Below, piece by piece: positions 53,994-64,000 of a DNA stretch of 64,000 bases. Source of the DNA: Buddleja alternifolia (Eukaryota > Streptophyta > Magnoliopsida > Lamiales > Scrophulariaceae); contig CM033394.1 of the NCBI GenBank assembly GCA_019426215.1, forward strand, positions 39,864,423 to 39,928,422. Direction: 5' to 3'. Below the pieces are notes generated by a model. That model saw only the letters and a program-made list of their open reading frames with translations, was not told the DNA's origin and did not search any database. The first letter of the stretch is position 1. Every line of letters begins with the position of its first letter. The translations under genes were made by a program, and so were the position numbers.

Positions 53994-54586
53994 TGATGCG
54001 TGTCCGATTCACACCAACAATATTTATATATTAATATGAGAAGTTGAGCATAATAATTAGATATAATGCATAAATAAAGAGATAATAATTTGTAAAGTGT
54101 AAGAGATAACATGGCATAAAACGTAAGAGCTTTATTCATCATCAAATGTGTGTATTTATACAAGTTGAATGGCATCGGGCTAAATACGTCAAGTAAAATT
54201 GGGCTGACATCCTTCCTTATTTATCTTCTGCAGATCTGGTTATTTTAGATAAGTCTTGAGGTCCAAAGGATTATGTTGGATTCTTTCGAGAATAGGCCTT
54301 GATTTGATTGGATTATGTCGTCTTGCTTAGGTAAGTCATTGACTGATATCCCTAATGGACCTTCATTAATATCTTGATTGTCCTCTAATTATATCTTTAT
54401 TGGATCTTGTCTTTAAGAAGTCTTCCTTTCCTTTTATAGGCCTGCACCAGCTCCGCGTACAGCTGGCACCTCCAGCTGCGTCACAGTGGGTTTGGGCTTG
54501 CCTCTTCTTGATTTATTAAGCTTATTGGGCCTACTTTGGTGTGAACTTGTCAACTTTGGCCCAATGGATTATTTCCACACACATCA
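53994..54586 (-). repeat. 3' LTR of Tat-type element (593 bp)
   Basis: The boundaries are TGATGCGTGTCCG and CACACACATCA. On the - strand it is preceded by the purine tract AGTTGGGGGGACTAT (54587-54601), which makes it a 3' LTR. The left flank GTGTC (53989-53993) equals the 5-mer right of the partner LTR at 16171-16175. Confidence 0.92.
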
Positions 54587-55320
54587 ATAGTCCCCCCAAC
54601 TATGAAGTTTGACAAAGTCAAGCTGTGAGAGTTGTGAAAAAGAATGAGGCCCAAGATGACAAGGTTTGGAACCCTTCTTGAATTTTTCGGAAATTTTATC
54701 TTGGCTAGAAATTGGGCTGAAAGTCCTTTTGATCATTGGGCTGGAGACTAGCCTTGGGCGCCCTACTGTTCGGGAGGCCCCGAGCCTTGCGGTCTTCTGG
54801 AGGATTCCACTGAAACCCTAAATTATTGATGTGACTTGATAGACAAGTCAAGGACGTTTGACCTTCTCCATGCTCTGGACTTGGCGGCAGTTTACCTAGG
54901 TTAGAGCAGCGTCATCATTGCGGTTGAAAGGCCATGCCACCCTAACTGGCCATGCCGCCCTAACTGCCCTATGGCTCTTGGAAAATCGGCCACGTGCACG
55001 CCTTGTTGCCCGAGCCCGCCTTCTTGGTGGTTAGGAAATCCTCCAACTTCCTTTTTTCTGAATTTCAAAAATCCCCAACTACCTTGTTTGGATTTTTTTT
55101 TCTTTCCTTCTTTACTTCTCTCATTCTCGGTTTAAAAACTCCTTCAATTCCTTTTCTTTCCTTCCGCCATTACAGTCTTCATCCACTCTCGGAGGTTTCA
55201 ACTTCCCTCTATCCACGTTTGCCGCTCAAAATTCGCCTAGGTACTTCTTTCCCTTCTATTGATTTTTTGTATATATAATTTGTTGTGTGTGGCTCCTTCT
55301 TCCTTGTATTCTCTAAAAAA
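54587..55320. other. Tat-type element: region between PPT and antisense ORF
   Basis: It holds the antisense gene's presumptive leader on the + strand (CT-rich 55080-55260; TATATATAA at 55269-55277) and an 18-bp direct repeat (GGCCATGCCACCCTAACT, about 54928-54967). A 94-codon frame at 54994-55278 is not convincing. Confidence 0.5.
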
Positions 55321-55869
55321 ATGTCTCATGTCACTCATTTGAATTTTATATCCTCCGATGACAATGTTGAGATAATTCTCCCTCCCGCGAACCCACCGGT
55401 GGTTCGTCCTCCCGAAAATAGGCCTGAAAATCCTCCTTCTCCTTAGGGGACTCCCACAGTGCTACACAACCTCGTGGTTTCGTACATGTGGTTTCTCCTT
55501 CTAAAGGTCCTCGTATTTCTGGTTTTTCATCTCCTTCTCGTCGTGGGTTCGGCTGGGGGCTCTCTCAGATGATGAGGGCTTGGACCAACCAGATCCGGAG
55601 GCTCTGGATGAGGTCACCGAAACAACTTTAAGTAATCATGAGGATTCCAATGGCTGCTCCAGGTGCATGATTCTAGAACATTTTTCAGTCTCGGTTCACC
55701 CACCAGCAGGAGCAAATAATCTGAGCAAACTACGGCATTCCTCATTCTTACCGTATAATTGTGCCAACCGCTGAGGATAGGGCTCACCTCTGCCCTCCGG
55801 GTTTTGTTTGTTTTTATGTGGCTCATCTTAGGGCTGGTTTACATTTTTCGATCCCTCCAATGTACATAT
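55321..55869 (+). pseudogene. Antisense ORF of the Tat-type element, cut by a copia insertion
   Basis: ATG at 55321 (AAAAAAATGTC) opens MSHVTHLNFISSDDNVEIIL, then a Pro-rich stretch with a stop at 55444. After frame changes, the conserved Transposase_28-like block reads YGIPHSYRIIVPTAEDRAHL and CPPGFVCFYVAHLRAGLHFS at about 55735-55850. It stops after IPPMY, where the long-LTR copia begins at 55870. This is the same domain as in the antisense ORFs at 760-1050 and 26050-26310. Confidence 0.65.
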
Positions 55870-56415
55870 TGTTGGGAAATTATTTTGAAAATAACCCCAA
55901 AATTGGTACGCAGCGTAATTAAATAAAGAGTCTAGCTCTATCGCGTACATGCATGACATTAAATTTTTTTAAATCATACATACTATGGCTAATGAATAAC
56001 TAATTAAACAATTTAATTAATAATTATTGATTAACTATAGCTAGCAATTAAAAAACTAACTAACTAATTAAACAATTTAATTCAAACTAATTAATTAATT
56101 GCATGCTATAGAAATAAAATCAATAATTAAAATAAACAAAATAATACAACCTTTCTCCGAAGATTGAACCGAACCGGTAGAAAGCACCGCAACAAAACAC
56201 CTCCTTCTTGTCGGAGGAGACCGAGCTCTCGAACCGCAAAGCCTTCTTCGCAGAGCCTCGCTTTAAACCCGGGAGAGTGGGCTCCCAAAATAAAATTACT
56301 AAAATAAAATTTCTTAAAAAGAAACTTTATACTTGCAATTATATTTTCCAAATACTTAGAAAATCTCTTTGCAAGATTTTTGCTTAATCTTATATTTCTA
56401 TTGAACTCACTAATC

Positions 56416-56431
56416 CTCTATTTATAGAGGT
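56416..56431 (-). promoter_or_regulatory. TATA box in the long-LTR copia 3' LTR
   Basis: The - strand reads CCTCTATAAATAGAGG, a palindromic TATA box. An identical copy lies in the 5' LTR at about 63365-63380. It is the likely promoter of element RNA. Confidence 0.7.
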
Positions 56432-56572
56432 TAATTGATGAAAAAACTTGCAAAATCTTTCAATGTGGGACAAAATCAAAAAAAACTTGTTAACTTGACC
56501 AAGGGAAAGGCCAAGGCAAGGGCCAAGCCATGCACACACTTGCACAAGCTGCCGAGGGGCTGATCTGCTGAG

Positions 56573-56704
56573 GGCGCGTGTATCACACGCGCACGGGCGC
56601 GTGTAATACACGCGCCAGACACAGCCAGCAGGCGCTGGCTGTCAAGCCCGCGTGACAGCCACGCGCGCATGTTGCCACGCGCGCGTGTTGCCACGCGCCA
56701 GCAT
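56573..56704. repeat. GC-rich palindromic block in LTR
   Basis: Dense GCGCGTG/CACGCGC palindromes (for example GGCGCGTGTAATACACGCGC at 56586-56605) lie in otherwise AT-rich LTR. Compared with the 5' LTR copy (63519-63626), it has an extra unit of roughly 22 bp and a rearranged right edge. Confidence 0.85.
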
Positions 56705-57835
56705 CCTTTTTTTTTTATTATTAAATTAAATCCAATTTAATTTAAATTCAATTTTAAATATCTTTCTCAAAAGACAATTCCCACATTGCTTTTCATCTAA
56801 GTTCAAACTATCCATCCAATGGATACTTTAGTATTTTATCGGGTTTCTTTTCGAGGCTTGCGAAGGGACCTTAGGGAAAAATTAATTCTAGCTTCAAATG
56901 GGTCAAATCGAATTACCATCGCATGGTAATATTTGATTACCACTTAACAATATTTAAGTCCACTAAATAAATATTGTTGTACTCTAGAATTAATTAAATT
57001 ACTCAAGAGTTCACATACTTAAGAATATTACAACTAACTCCTCTATTGAAATATTCGTGAAGAAATAAAATCGCTGCTACTATTATTTTATTCTTCACCA
57101 CTTGTCCTAAAATGCCGATTTGCTCATTGTCAACTTTTCATACGAAAACTTATTTTTCGTTTAATTTCAGTGACACTTCACGTGAAATACTTTGGCCAAA
57201 GTTTTAGAAAAGTTGAACATTGCAAATCCATTAAAGGGAATATTTCTTATCTCTCATGGAGATTATAGATTCCTTATGAATGTCCTTCATAATCACATTT
57301 CATGCAATTACTCAATGTATAAAGTATATTGGCCACCGAAGACCTCACTTCTGAATACATCAAAGTAATATACACTAGATGCATTAGTCCACGACAATTA
57401 TAGGATTTAGAGTTGTTGTTCAAATTATTTATTTTCGATAGTAGCCAAAATAAATAACTTAATTGGTCCGGTTCAGTGTTTCAATCTCATTGATTTACAC
57501 GAATATACTATATATGGAATCATCATTCCCATGATTAAGACAAATCATCGAATATAGTATATTATAGTCTTTAGCAGATAAGATGCCCATTCTTATCACC
57601 GACTACAACCTATTTATAATAATATATGACACATATAATCCAAGTCTTTTCATAGAACAACACTTCCATTTGGATTATCATATATTATATTGGACTACGT
57701 CTATCTTATAGTACGATTTCTATAATACTCATAACTTGCAACAAAATTAATAAAGATCAATTTCACAAACAAAATATAAACGTTTCATATAATTGGATTT
57801 TTAGGGCACAATCCCTAACAATCTCCCACTTGCCC

Positions 57836-59989
57836 TCAAATCCAATTAGCCATATATCTAATACCCATCCCTTCTAAATGAGAGTCAAAACTCTTTTGTG
57901 CCAATGTTTTAGTGAAGGGATCTGCCAAATTATTAGTTGAGGCTATCTTGGTAACTACAATCTCTCCACGATCCACATATTCTCTAATGATGTGATACTT
58001 CCTCTCAATGTGCTTCGAACGCTTATGGCTTCTTGGTTCTTTAGAATTTGCTACAGCACCAGAATTATCACAATGGAGTGTGATCGGTGTTAGCCCTTCT
58101 CTAACAACCTCTAGATCCATAAGAAACTTTCTTAGCCAATAAGCTTCTTTAGCAGCTTCAGAAGCCGCCACATATTCAGCTTCCATAGTGGAGTCTGCGA
58201 TGCAAGACTGTTTTATGCTCCTCCAACTAATGGCTCCTCCACCAAGAGTAAATACATATCCCGAGGTGGAACGTCTAGAATCACGATCAGATTGAAAATC
58301 TGAATCTGAGTAACCCATTGGTAACAGCTCCTCACTTTGATAGACAAGCATATAATCTCTAGTCCTTCTCAAGTACTTTAGAATATGCTTCACTGCCACC
58401 CAATGTTCTGGTCCAGGGTTCGACTGATATCTACTGACCATTCCTACAGCATAACAGATGTCTGGCCTTGTACAGAGCATAGCATACATGAGACTACCCA
58501 CAGCGGAAGCATAGGGTACATTTCTCATGTGTTCTTCCTCTTTAGGTGTTTTAGGACACTGTTCTCGAGAAAGCTGGATTCCATGTCTAAAAGGCAATGA
58601 CCCTTTCTTGGAATCTGCCATGTTATACCTTGCCAATATCTTATCTATATATGCAGCTTGTGATAAGCCTAGCATTTTGTTCTTTCGGTCTCGCAAAAGC
58701 TTGATCCCTAGAACATAGTTGGCTTCACCTAGGTCTTTCATATCAAATTGATTGGACAACCAAATCTTAACAGCAGACAATGTTCCCACATCATTCCCAA
58801 TGAGTAAGATATCATCCACATAAAGCACTAAGAACATTATTACCTTTTCATGATGTCTTTTATACACACATGGTTCATCAGGTAACTGTTCAAATCCAAA
58901 AGATTTGACAGCTTCATTGAACCTGATGTTCCATGATCTAGACGCTTGCTTGAGTCCATAAATGGACTTTTTCAGTTTGCATACCATATGCTCCTGATTT
59001 TCAACTACAAATCCATCTGGTTGTATCATATAGATTTCTTCTTGAAGATTTCCATTCAAGAACGCTGTCTTAACATCCATTTTCCATATCTCATAATCAT
59101 AATGAGCTGCAATGGATAAGAGAATCTTTATGGATTTGAACATGGCTACTGGCGAGAAGGTTTCATCATAATCGATTCCTTCTATCTGGGTATAACCCTT
59201 CGCCACTAGTCTTGCTTTGAAGGTCTCTACCTTCCCATCCATTCCTCTCTTTCTCTTGTAAACCCATTTACACCCAATGGGTTTAATGCCTTCTGGCGCC
59301 TCTACAAGTTCCCAGACATTGTTTGAGTACATTGACTCCAACTCAGATTTCATTGCAGTGATCCATCGATCAACATCTATATCTGCTAGAGCTTCGTTAT
59401 AGTTAAGAGGATCAGATTCAAGCTCAGGTTCAACCACAAGGGTTTCCTCAAGATATCTGACAGGAGGGCTGATAATCCTCCCACTACGACGTGGCTCATG
59501 TGTACTAGGTTCTACATCAGTTGTTACACTAGGTACATCATATGTATTATCTATGTTCTCAGTTATACTAGGCTGCTCAGATGTAGTATCTGATACTGTC
59601 ATCTCTTCCAATACAAGCTTACTTCGACTCTTGTAGCCACTTAATAGTTCATCCTCAAGATACTTGGCATTTGTACTCACAAATACTTTATGATCATTAG
59701 GACTATAAAATTGACCACCCCTAGTCTCTTTAGGATATCCTACAAACAAGCATACTTCTGTCCTTGACTCTAACTTGTCAGGATCTTTCCTTAACACATG
59801 TGCTGGACATCCCCAAATACGGAGATAGTTAATCTTAGGCTTTCGCCCAATCCATAACTCCACAGGTGTTTTAGGAACTGACTTAGATGGGACTAAGTTC
59901 AATAAATAAGCAGCTGTTTCAAGTGCATATCCCCAAAAAGAACTAGGTAGAGTCGCATGACTCATCATGGACCTTACCATTTCCATCAA
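57836..59989 (-). CDS. Copia pol, C-terminal part: integrase end, reverse transcriptase, RNase H
   Basis: 717 codons are open. Residues 1-60 are the integrase C-terminal part ([34 protein letters not shown]). A Ser/Thr-rich linker with [16 protein letters not shown] follows. RT lies at about 205-450 with [29 protein letters not shown] and the catalytic [11 protein letters not shown]. RNase H is in the last 150 residues ([37 protein letters not shown]). All catalytic signatures are intact. The real start is upstream, in the frame that breaks near 60025; the ATG at 59989 is internal. Confidence 0.92.
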   Translation of the reverse strand: MMEMVRSMMSHATLPSSFWGYALETAAYLLNLVPSKSVPKTPVELWIGRKPKINYLRIWGCPAHVLRKDPDKLESRTEVCLFVGYPKETRGGQFYSPNDHKVFVSTNAKYLEDELLSGYKSRSKLVLEEMTVSDTTSEQPSITENIDNTYDVPSVTTDVEPSTHEPRRSGRIISPPVRYLEETLVVEPELESDPLNYNEALADIDVDRWITAMKSELESMYSNNVWELVEAPEGIKPIGCKWVYKRKRGMDGKVETFKARLVAKGYTQIEGIDYDETFSPVAMFKSIKILLSIAAHYDYEIWKMDVKTAFLNGNLQEEIYMIQPDGFVVENQEHMVCKLKKSIYGLKQASRSWNIRFNEAVKSFGFEQLPDEPCVYKRHHEKVIMFLVLYVDDILLIGNDVGTLSAVKIWLSNQFDMKDLGEANYVLGIKLLRDRKNKMLGLSQAAYIDKILARYNMADSKKGSLPFRHGIQLSREQCPKTPKEEEHMRNVPYASAVGSLMYAMLCTRPDICYAVGMVSRYQSNPGPEHWVAVKHILKYLRRTRDYMLVYQSEELLPMGYSDSDFQSDRDSRRSTSGYVFTLGGGAISWRSIKQSCIADSTMEAEYVAASEAAKEAYWLRKFLMDLEVVREGLTPITLHCDNSGAVANSKEPRSHKRSKHIERKYHIIREYVDRGEIVVTKIASTNNLADPFTKTLAQKSFDSHLEGMGIRYMANWI

Positions 59990-60654
59990 CGTTCTATTTC
60001 TTCGTTCTGCAACACCATTCTGTGGGGTGTACCCGGTGCAGTTAGCTGAGATCTAATCCCATTTGCAGTTAAGAAGTCCAAGAACTCTCTGGATAGATAT
60101 TCACCACCTCGATCTGATCTAAGTGATTTGATATGTTTATCTAATCGATTTTCCACATCAGCCTTAAACACTTTGAACTTTTCAAAAGTTTCAGACTTAT
60201 GTTTCATTAGATATACATATCCATACCTTGAGTAATCATCTATAAAAGTTATGAAATACTCAAAACCTCTCCTTGCCTGAATGTTCATTGGTCCACAAAC
60301 ATCAGTGTGAATCAATTCAAGCAACTGCGTGGCTCTATTGCCTTTTCCCTTAAAAGGCCTTTTGGTCATTTTACCCTCCAAACATGATTCACAGACTGGT
60401 AGATTTTTAAGGTCTAGTGGATTTATAAGTCCATCAGATACCAGTCTTTGGATCCTATTAGAGTTAATATGACCTAAACGCAAGTGCCACATATATGCTT
60501 CATCAGTCATTGGAGTTTTTCTTTTCAATGGTAAGATTTGTTTACTTGTATTAGCCTCAGAATTACCAACAGAGTATTTATCCGGAAATAATAAAAACAA
60601 ACCATCTTTCCTAGTGCCTTTACATATAAACGATTTATTATGCTTAATAGACAA
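59986..60654 (-). CDS. Copia pol, middle part: GAG-pre-integrase and integrase core
   Basis: The frame encodes the GAG-pre-integrase motif [17 protein letters not shown], the zinc-binding [14 protein letters not shown], the first core Asp in [12 protein letters not shown], the [14 protein letters not shown] strand and [16 protein letters not shown] 1-bp loss near 60025 moves the following ERRNRT block into the next frame. Integrase would join the cDNA to the host chromosome. Interrupted at both ends by single-base frameshifts (near 60645 and 60025). Confidence 0.9.
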   Translation of the reverse strand: MSIKHNKSFICKGTRKDGLFLLFPDKYSVGNSEANTSKQILPLKRKTPMTDEAYMWHLRLGHINSNRIQRLVSDGLINPLDLKNLPVCESCLEGKMTKRPFKGKGNRATQLLELIHTDVCGPMNIQARRGFEYFITFIDDYSRYGYVYLMKHKSETFEKFKVFKADVENRLDKHIKSLRSDRGGEYLSREFLDFLTANGIRSQLTAPGTPHRMVLQNEEIER

Positions 60655-61808
60655 ACTTTGTTCAAAAACAACAGTAAACCATCATCCATCAAACAACTAA
60701 CAGAAATCAAATTCCTACGGATGGAAGGCACATATAGACAGTCTTTCAAAAGTAATACTCTGTTCTCAAAATATAAACTAACAAGCCCTATAGCTACTAC
60801 TGGCACACTTGTACTATCTCCCATCAGTAGGTACATATCACCATCACTTAGCTGCCTGGTCAGCTGAAAACCCTGCAACATGTTGCAAATATGATTAGTT
60901 GATCCTGAGTCCACACACCAGGAACCTGGTGGACTTCCAACTAAACATGTTTCAAGTAAACAAGATATCATTATACCTTGATTAGGTGCTTTGCCAGATT
61001 TAGCAGGAAGGCTTGCTAAATATTTTGAGCAATTCCTCTTCCAATGGCCATCTTCCCCACAGTGGAAACATTTTCCTTTTTCGGGCTTGGCTTTCTTTTG
61101 AATATTAGTTGCTACTGTAGCAACTTTGTTCTTACCCTTTTTCTTTTTCTTAGCATTCCATTTCTTAGCTTTCGTACCAGATGTCTGAGCAAAATTGACA
61201 CTCCCTTTAGCTCTCATAACACCCTCTGCGACTTGCAGTTCATTCATCAATTCAGGCAATGAGTAATCTTTATTATTCATGGCATAGTTAAGCCTGAACT
61301 GAGTGAATGAACTTGGCAAAGAGTTCAGGATCATATCCTGCTGGGTTTGACTGTCAATTTTAGCACCGAGGATTTCTAGTTCATTCCAGTAAGCCATCAT
61401 CCTCATGACATGCTCTTGAACTAGTGTTCCTTCAGTCATCTTGGTAGTAAGAATCTTCCTCATCAGCTCATGCCTAATTGTCCTATCCTGACCACTAAAC
61501 ATTTCCTTGAGATGTTGCATCATCAATGCTGCAGTCACCATCTCTTGCATCTGATGCTTGAGAACATTAGACACTGATGCTAGGATATAGCATTTGGCCA
61601 TCTCATTGGCCTTATGCCACCGTTCATAACGGTCCCTAACAGCTTGTGATTCATTGGTAGCAGGAACTAGAGGACATGGTTCGCTAAGAACAAACTTGTG
61701 CTCATCATGAGTAAGCACAATCTCGAGATTCATTTTCCACTCAGCATAATTAGGTCCTAAGAGCTTATTTTCCTTAAGGATAGATTGCAGAGGACTAATG
61801 GATGCCAT
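60525..61808 (-). CDS. Copia gag and protease
   Basis: The start codon at 61808 gives MASISPLQSILKENKLLGPN. The capsid-like core covers residues 15-200 (PNYAEWKMNLEIVLTHDEHK, MKEM-type helices, YAMNNKDYSLPELMNELQVA). A Lys-rich stretch and the zinc knuckle CFHCGEDGHWKRNC follow (about residue 247), then the protease signature WCVDSGSTNHICN (about 297). The frame slips near 60645, so the last 35 residues are out of frame. The usual product is a single gag-pol polyprotein. Confidence 0.93.
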   Translation of the reverse strand: MASISPLQSILKENKLLGPNYAEWKMNLEIVLTHDEHKFVLSEPCPLVPATNESQAVRDRYERWHKANEMAKCYILASVSNVLKHQMQEMVTAALMMQHLKEMFSGQDRTIRHELMRKILTTKMTEGTLVQEHVMRMMAYWNELEILGAKIDSQTQQDMILNSLPSSFTQFRLNYAMNNKDYSLPELMNELQVAEGVMRAKGSVNFAQTSGTKAKKWNAKKKKKGKNKVATVATNIQKKAKPEKGKCFHCGEDGHWKRNCSKYLASLPAKSGKAPNQGIMISCLLETCLVGSPPGSWCVDSGSTNHICNMLQGFQLTRQLSDGDMYLLMGDSTSVPVVAIGLVSLYFENRVLLLKDCLYVPSIRRNLISVSCLMDDGLLLFLNKVCLLSIINRLYVKALGKMVCFYYFRINTLLVILRLIQVNKSYH

Positions 61809-62800
61809 TTATGAAACTGAAAAATTTACAAACAAGTTATGAGTCAAATTATTTTAGCAAACAAACAAAATTGGAATCCACATAACCATATTTTGTTCAT
61901 GCAATGATGACCTAACTTTATACATTTTCCTTCCTGGCGGCAGGATCGAAAAATATAATAAGTTTAGGCGAGAACATTTCTCAGTTAATATGTTTTCCCC
62001 TTGTAACTCTTACGAAACATCATTAACCCACCATTTCAATCTTTAGCCTTTGGGAAGACATAACAAAGCTCCTCAAGGAGGCAAATATGTTGTCCCAATC
62101 AAGTGTATACCATTACTTAGACAATCCATATGGTATTCGAGATACTTCACGGCAGGGTGATCGCACTCGTTTACACATATTTCAATCTACCCATTTGGGA
62201 TCTAATCTTGTAATCGTGAGCAAATACCTTCCTCAGGGAATAATATCGACACACTATACCATTAGACCAGAAATGGAGGCCGTGAGAATTCAACTCTTGA
62301 ATCTCGCTCCCACTTGATATTTTACAACTCGTGGATTTTTCATTATTACATAATGACAACAGTGGCATAAATAAACAAATTATGAGTTCTAATCAAATTA
62401 GAATTTTCAAAATTAATTGAACAATAATCCAACACTTGACTATTTATTCTAAGAAAATAATCTTGAAAACACTCCCACTCAATCATCATGTCAAACTATT
62501 TTAAACATATGATTGACATAATATATTCAACATATTATTTAAACAATTTAAATAACACATTTGATCAAATCATATCAATAATGTTGAATATACACAAATA
62601 TATTAATGCTATAAACAAGTATTCATGCCTTTAAACAATTTAAACATATTGATCTCAATCAAATTAGCATGCTTTAATCATAATTAAAATTACATGTTAT
62701 AAGCATTAATATCTAGAATCTAATTCTATAATATTCCATAGTGTCATTCGATTTAAAACATGCAATCATGCCTACATGTCTCACATGTACGTATCAAGAG
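61809..62800 (-). other. 5' leader between PBS and gag of the long-LTR copia
   Basis: About 1 kb without a supported gene. AT-rich near the PBS (62400-62760). Confidence 0.6.
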
Positions 62801-62802
62801 CC

Positions 62803-62816
62803 CTGCTCTGATACAA
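62803..62816 (-). promoter_or_regulatory. Primer-binding site of the long-LTR copia
   Basis: The - strand reads TTGTATCAGAGCAGGG two bases after the LTR end (CCCAACA). It complements the 3' end of initiator tRNA-Met with one mismatch in the usual TGGTATCAGAGC. Confidence 0.85.
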
Positions 62817-62818
62817 CT

Positions 62819-64000
62819 TGTTGGGAAATTATTTCGAAAATAACCCCAAAATTGGTACGCAGCGGAATTAAATAAAGAGTCTAGCTCAATCGCGTACATG
62901 CATGACATTAAAAAATTTTAAATCATACATACTATGGCTAATGAATAACTAATTAAACAATTTAATTAATAATTATTGATTAACTATAGCTAGCAATTAA
63001 AAAACTAACTAACTAATTAAACAATTTAATTCAAACTAACTAATTAATTGCATGCTATAGAAATAAAATCAATAATTAAAATAAACAAAATAATACAACC
63101 TTTCTCCGAAGATTGAACCGAACCGGTAGAAAGCACCGCAACAAAACACCTCCTTCTTGTCGGAGGAGACCGAGCTCTCGAACCGCAAAGCCTTCTTCGC
63201 AGAGCCTCGCTTTAAACCCGGGAGAGTGGGCTCCCAAAATAAAATTACTAAAATAAAATTTCTTAAAAAGAAACTTTATACTTGCAATTATATTTTCCAA
63301 ATACTTAGAAAATCTCTTTGCAAGATTTTTGCTTAATCTTATATTTCTATTGAACTCACTAATCCTCTATTTATAGAGGTTAATTGATGAAAAAACTTGC
63401 AAAATCTTTCAATGTGGGACAAAATAAAAAAAAACTTGTTAATTTGACCAAGGGAAAGGCCAAGGCAAGGGCCAAGCCATGCACACACTTGCACAAGCTG
63501 CCGAGGGGCTGATCTGCCGAGGGCGCGTGTAATACACGCGCCAGACACAGCCAACAGGCGCTGGCTGTCAAGCCCGCGTGACAGCCACGCGCGCATGTTG
63601 CCACGCGCGCGTGACAGTCACGCTTCCTTTTTTTTTATAATTAAATTAAATCCAATTTAATTTAAATTCAATTTTAAATATCTTTCTCAAAAGACAATTC
63701 CCACATTGCTTTTCATCTAAGTTCAAACTATCCATCCAATGGATACTTTAGTATTTTATCGGGTTTCTTTTCGAGGCTTGCGAAGGGACCTTAGGGAAAA
63801 ATTAATTCTAGCTTCAAATGGGTCAAATCGAATTACCATCGCATGGTAATATTTGATTACCACTTAACAATATTTAAGTCCACTAAATAAATATTGTTGC
63901 ACTCTAGAATTAATTAAATTACTCAAGAGTTCACATACTTAAGAATATTACAACTAACTCCTCTATTGAAATATTCGTGAAGAAATAAAATCGCTGCTAC
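62819..64000 (-). repeat. 5' LTR of the long-LTR copia (cut by window end)
   Basis: It starts TGTTGGGAAATTATTTCG and follows the LTR at 55870-57820 base for base, apart from scattered substitutions and the GC-rich block. About 770 bp of the LTR lie beyond the window. Confidence 0.93.

Larger units (their letters stand above)
55870..57820 (-). repeat. 3' LTR of the long-LTR copia (1951 bp)
   Basis: The + strand boundaries are TGTTGGGAAATTATTTTG and ATCCCTAACA. The - strand purine tract AAGTGGGAGAT precedes it. Confidence 0.93.
55870..64000 (-). mobile_element. Nearly complete long-LTR Ty1/copia element (continues beyond window)
   Basis: On the - strand the order is 5' LTR (from 62819, running out of the window), PBS, gag-pol in three frames, purine tract and 3' LTR (57820 to 55870). 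The LTRs share almost all of about 1.2 kb compared; most differences are in one GC-rich block. LTR length (1951 bp), the start TGTTAGGGATTGTGCCCTAA and the initiator tRNA-Met PBS suggest an Angela-like lineage (inference). It is inserted in the antisense ORF of the Tat-type element; the 5 bp on the left are CATAT. Confidence 0.93.

Noticed and set aside
54994..55278. 94-codon + strand frame upstream of the antisense ORF
   Set aside because: It lies in the presumptive leader of the antisense gene, is Phe/Ser/Leu-rich from CT-rich DNA, and lacks motifs.

Overview
The window is nuclear DNA from a flowering plant, most likely a eudicot. It is AT-rich and gene-poor. Host-type genes have short GT-AG introns. 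Most of the sequence is Ty1/copia and Ty3/gypsy LTR retrotransposons nested in one another, plus non-autonomous DNA transposons, a SINE and a LINE remnant. Nothing in it is prokaryotic. Two runs of N (15390-15399 and 35572-35599) divide it into block A (1-15389), block B (15400-35571) and block C (35600-64000).

Block A. Positions 1-2314 are the 3' end of a Tat-lineage gypsy element on the + strand, with an antisense ORF on the - strand. A small non-coding TRIM-like element with three LTR copies follows (2993-about 4260), then a MITE and a SINE. From 6074 to 15389 lies a second, decayed Tat-type element on the - strand: 3' LTR, a + strand antisense gene encoding a plant mobile domain (PMD), then degenerate integrase, RNase H and reverse transcriptase.

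Block B. It opens with gag, primer-binding site and 5' LTR of another Tat-type element (15400-16170). That element interrupts the reverse transcriptase of a small-LTR copia element (16171-20197). Next come a spliced but broken MAIN-like PMD gene (22290-25250), the end of a third Tat-type element with antisense ORF (25295-27741), an intact proline-rich, probably GPI-anchored wall protein gene (29007-29444), a fold-back Mutator-like element, a LINE RNase H fragment, a small MITE, and a multi-exon TPX2/WVD2-like microtubule-protein gene on the - strand (32994-about 35262) that runs towards the gap.

Block C. It holds a SIRE-type copia end (RNase H, broken envelope-like ORF, 3' LTR), a 923-bp non-autonomous Mutator-like element, a deletion-derivative copia element with perfect 5-bp target duplication (46581-48698), a 1.35-kb fold-back element, and the 3' half of the small-LTR copia. 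That half is interrupted by the 3' LTR of a Tat-type element (53994), which is itself interrupted by a nearly complete long-LTR copia element (55870 to beyond 64000).

Main observations. First, the two halves of one nested insertion (copia split by Tat, with matching target duplications at both levels) sit at 15400-20197 and 53109-55869 in an order that a single insertion cannot give. Either the blocks are misordered or the region is tandemly duplicated. Second, four Tat-type elements carry an antisense gene near the 3' LTR, and three of them have a clear TATA box of the antisense gene's own. The only clearly intact host gene is the proline-rich protein. The TPX2 gene looks functional through its TPX2 exons, but its 5' end is unresolved.
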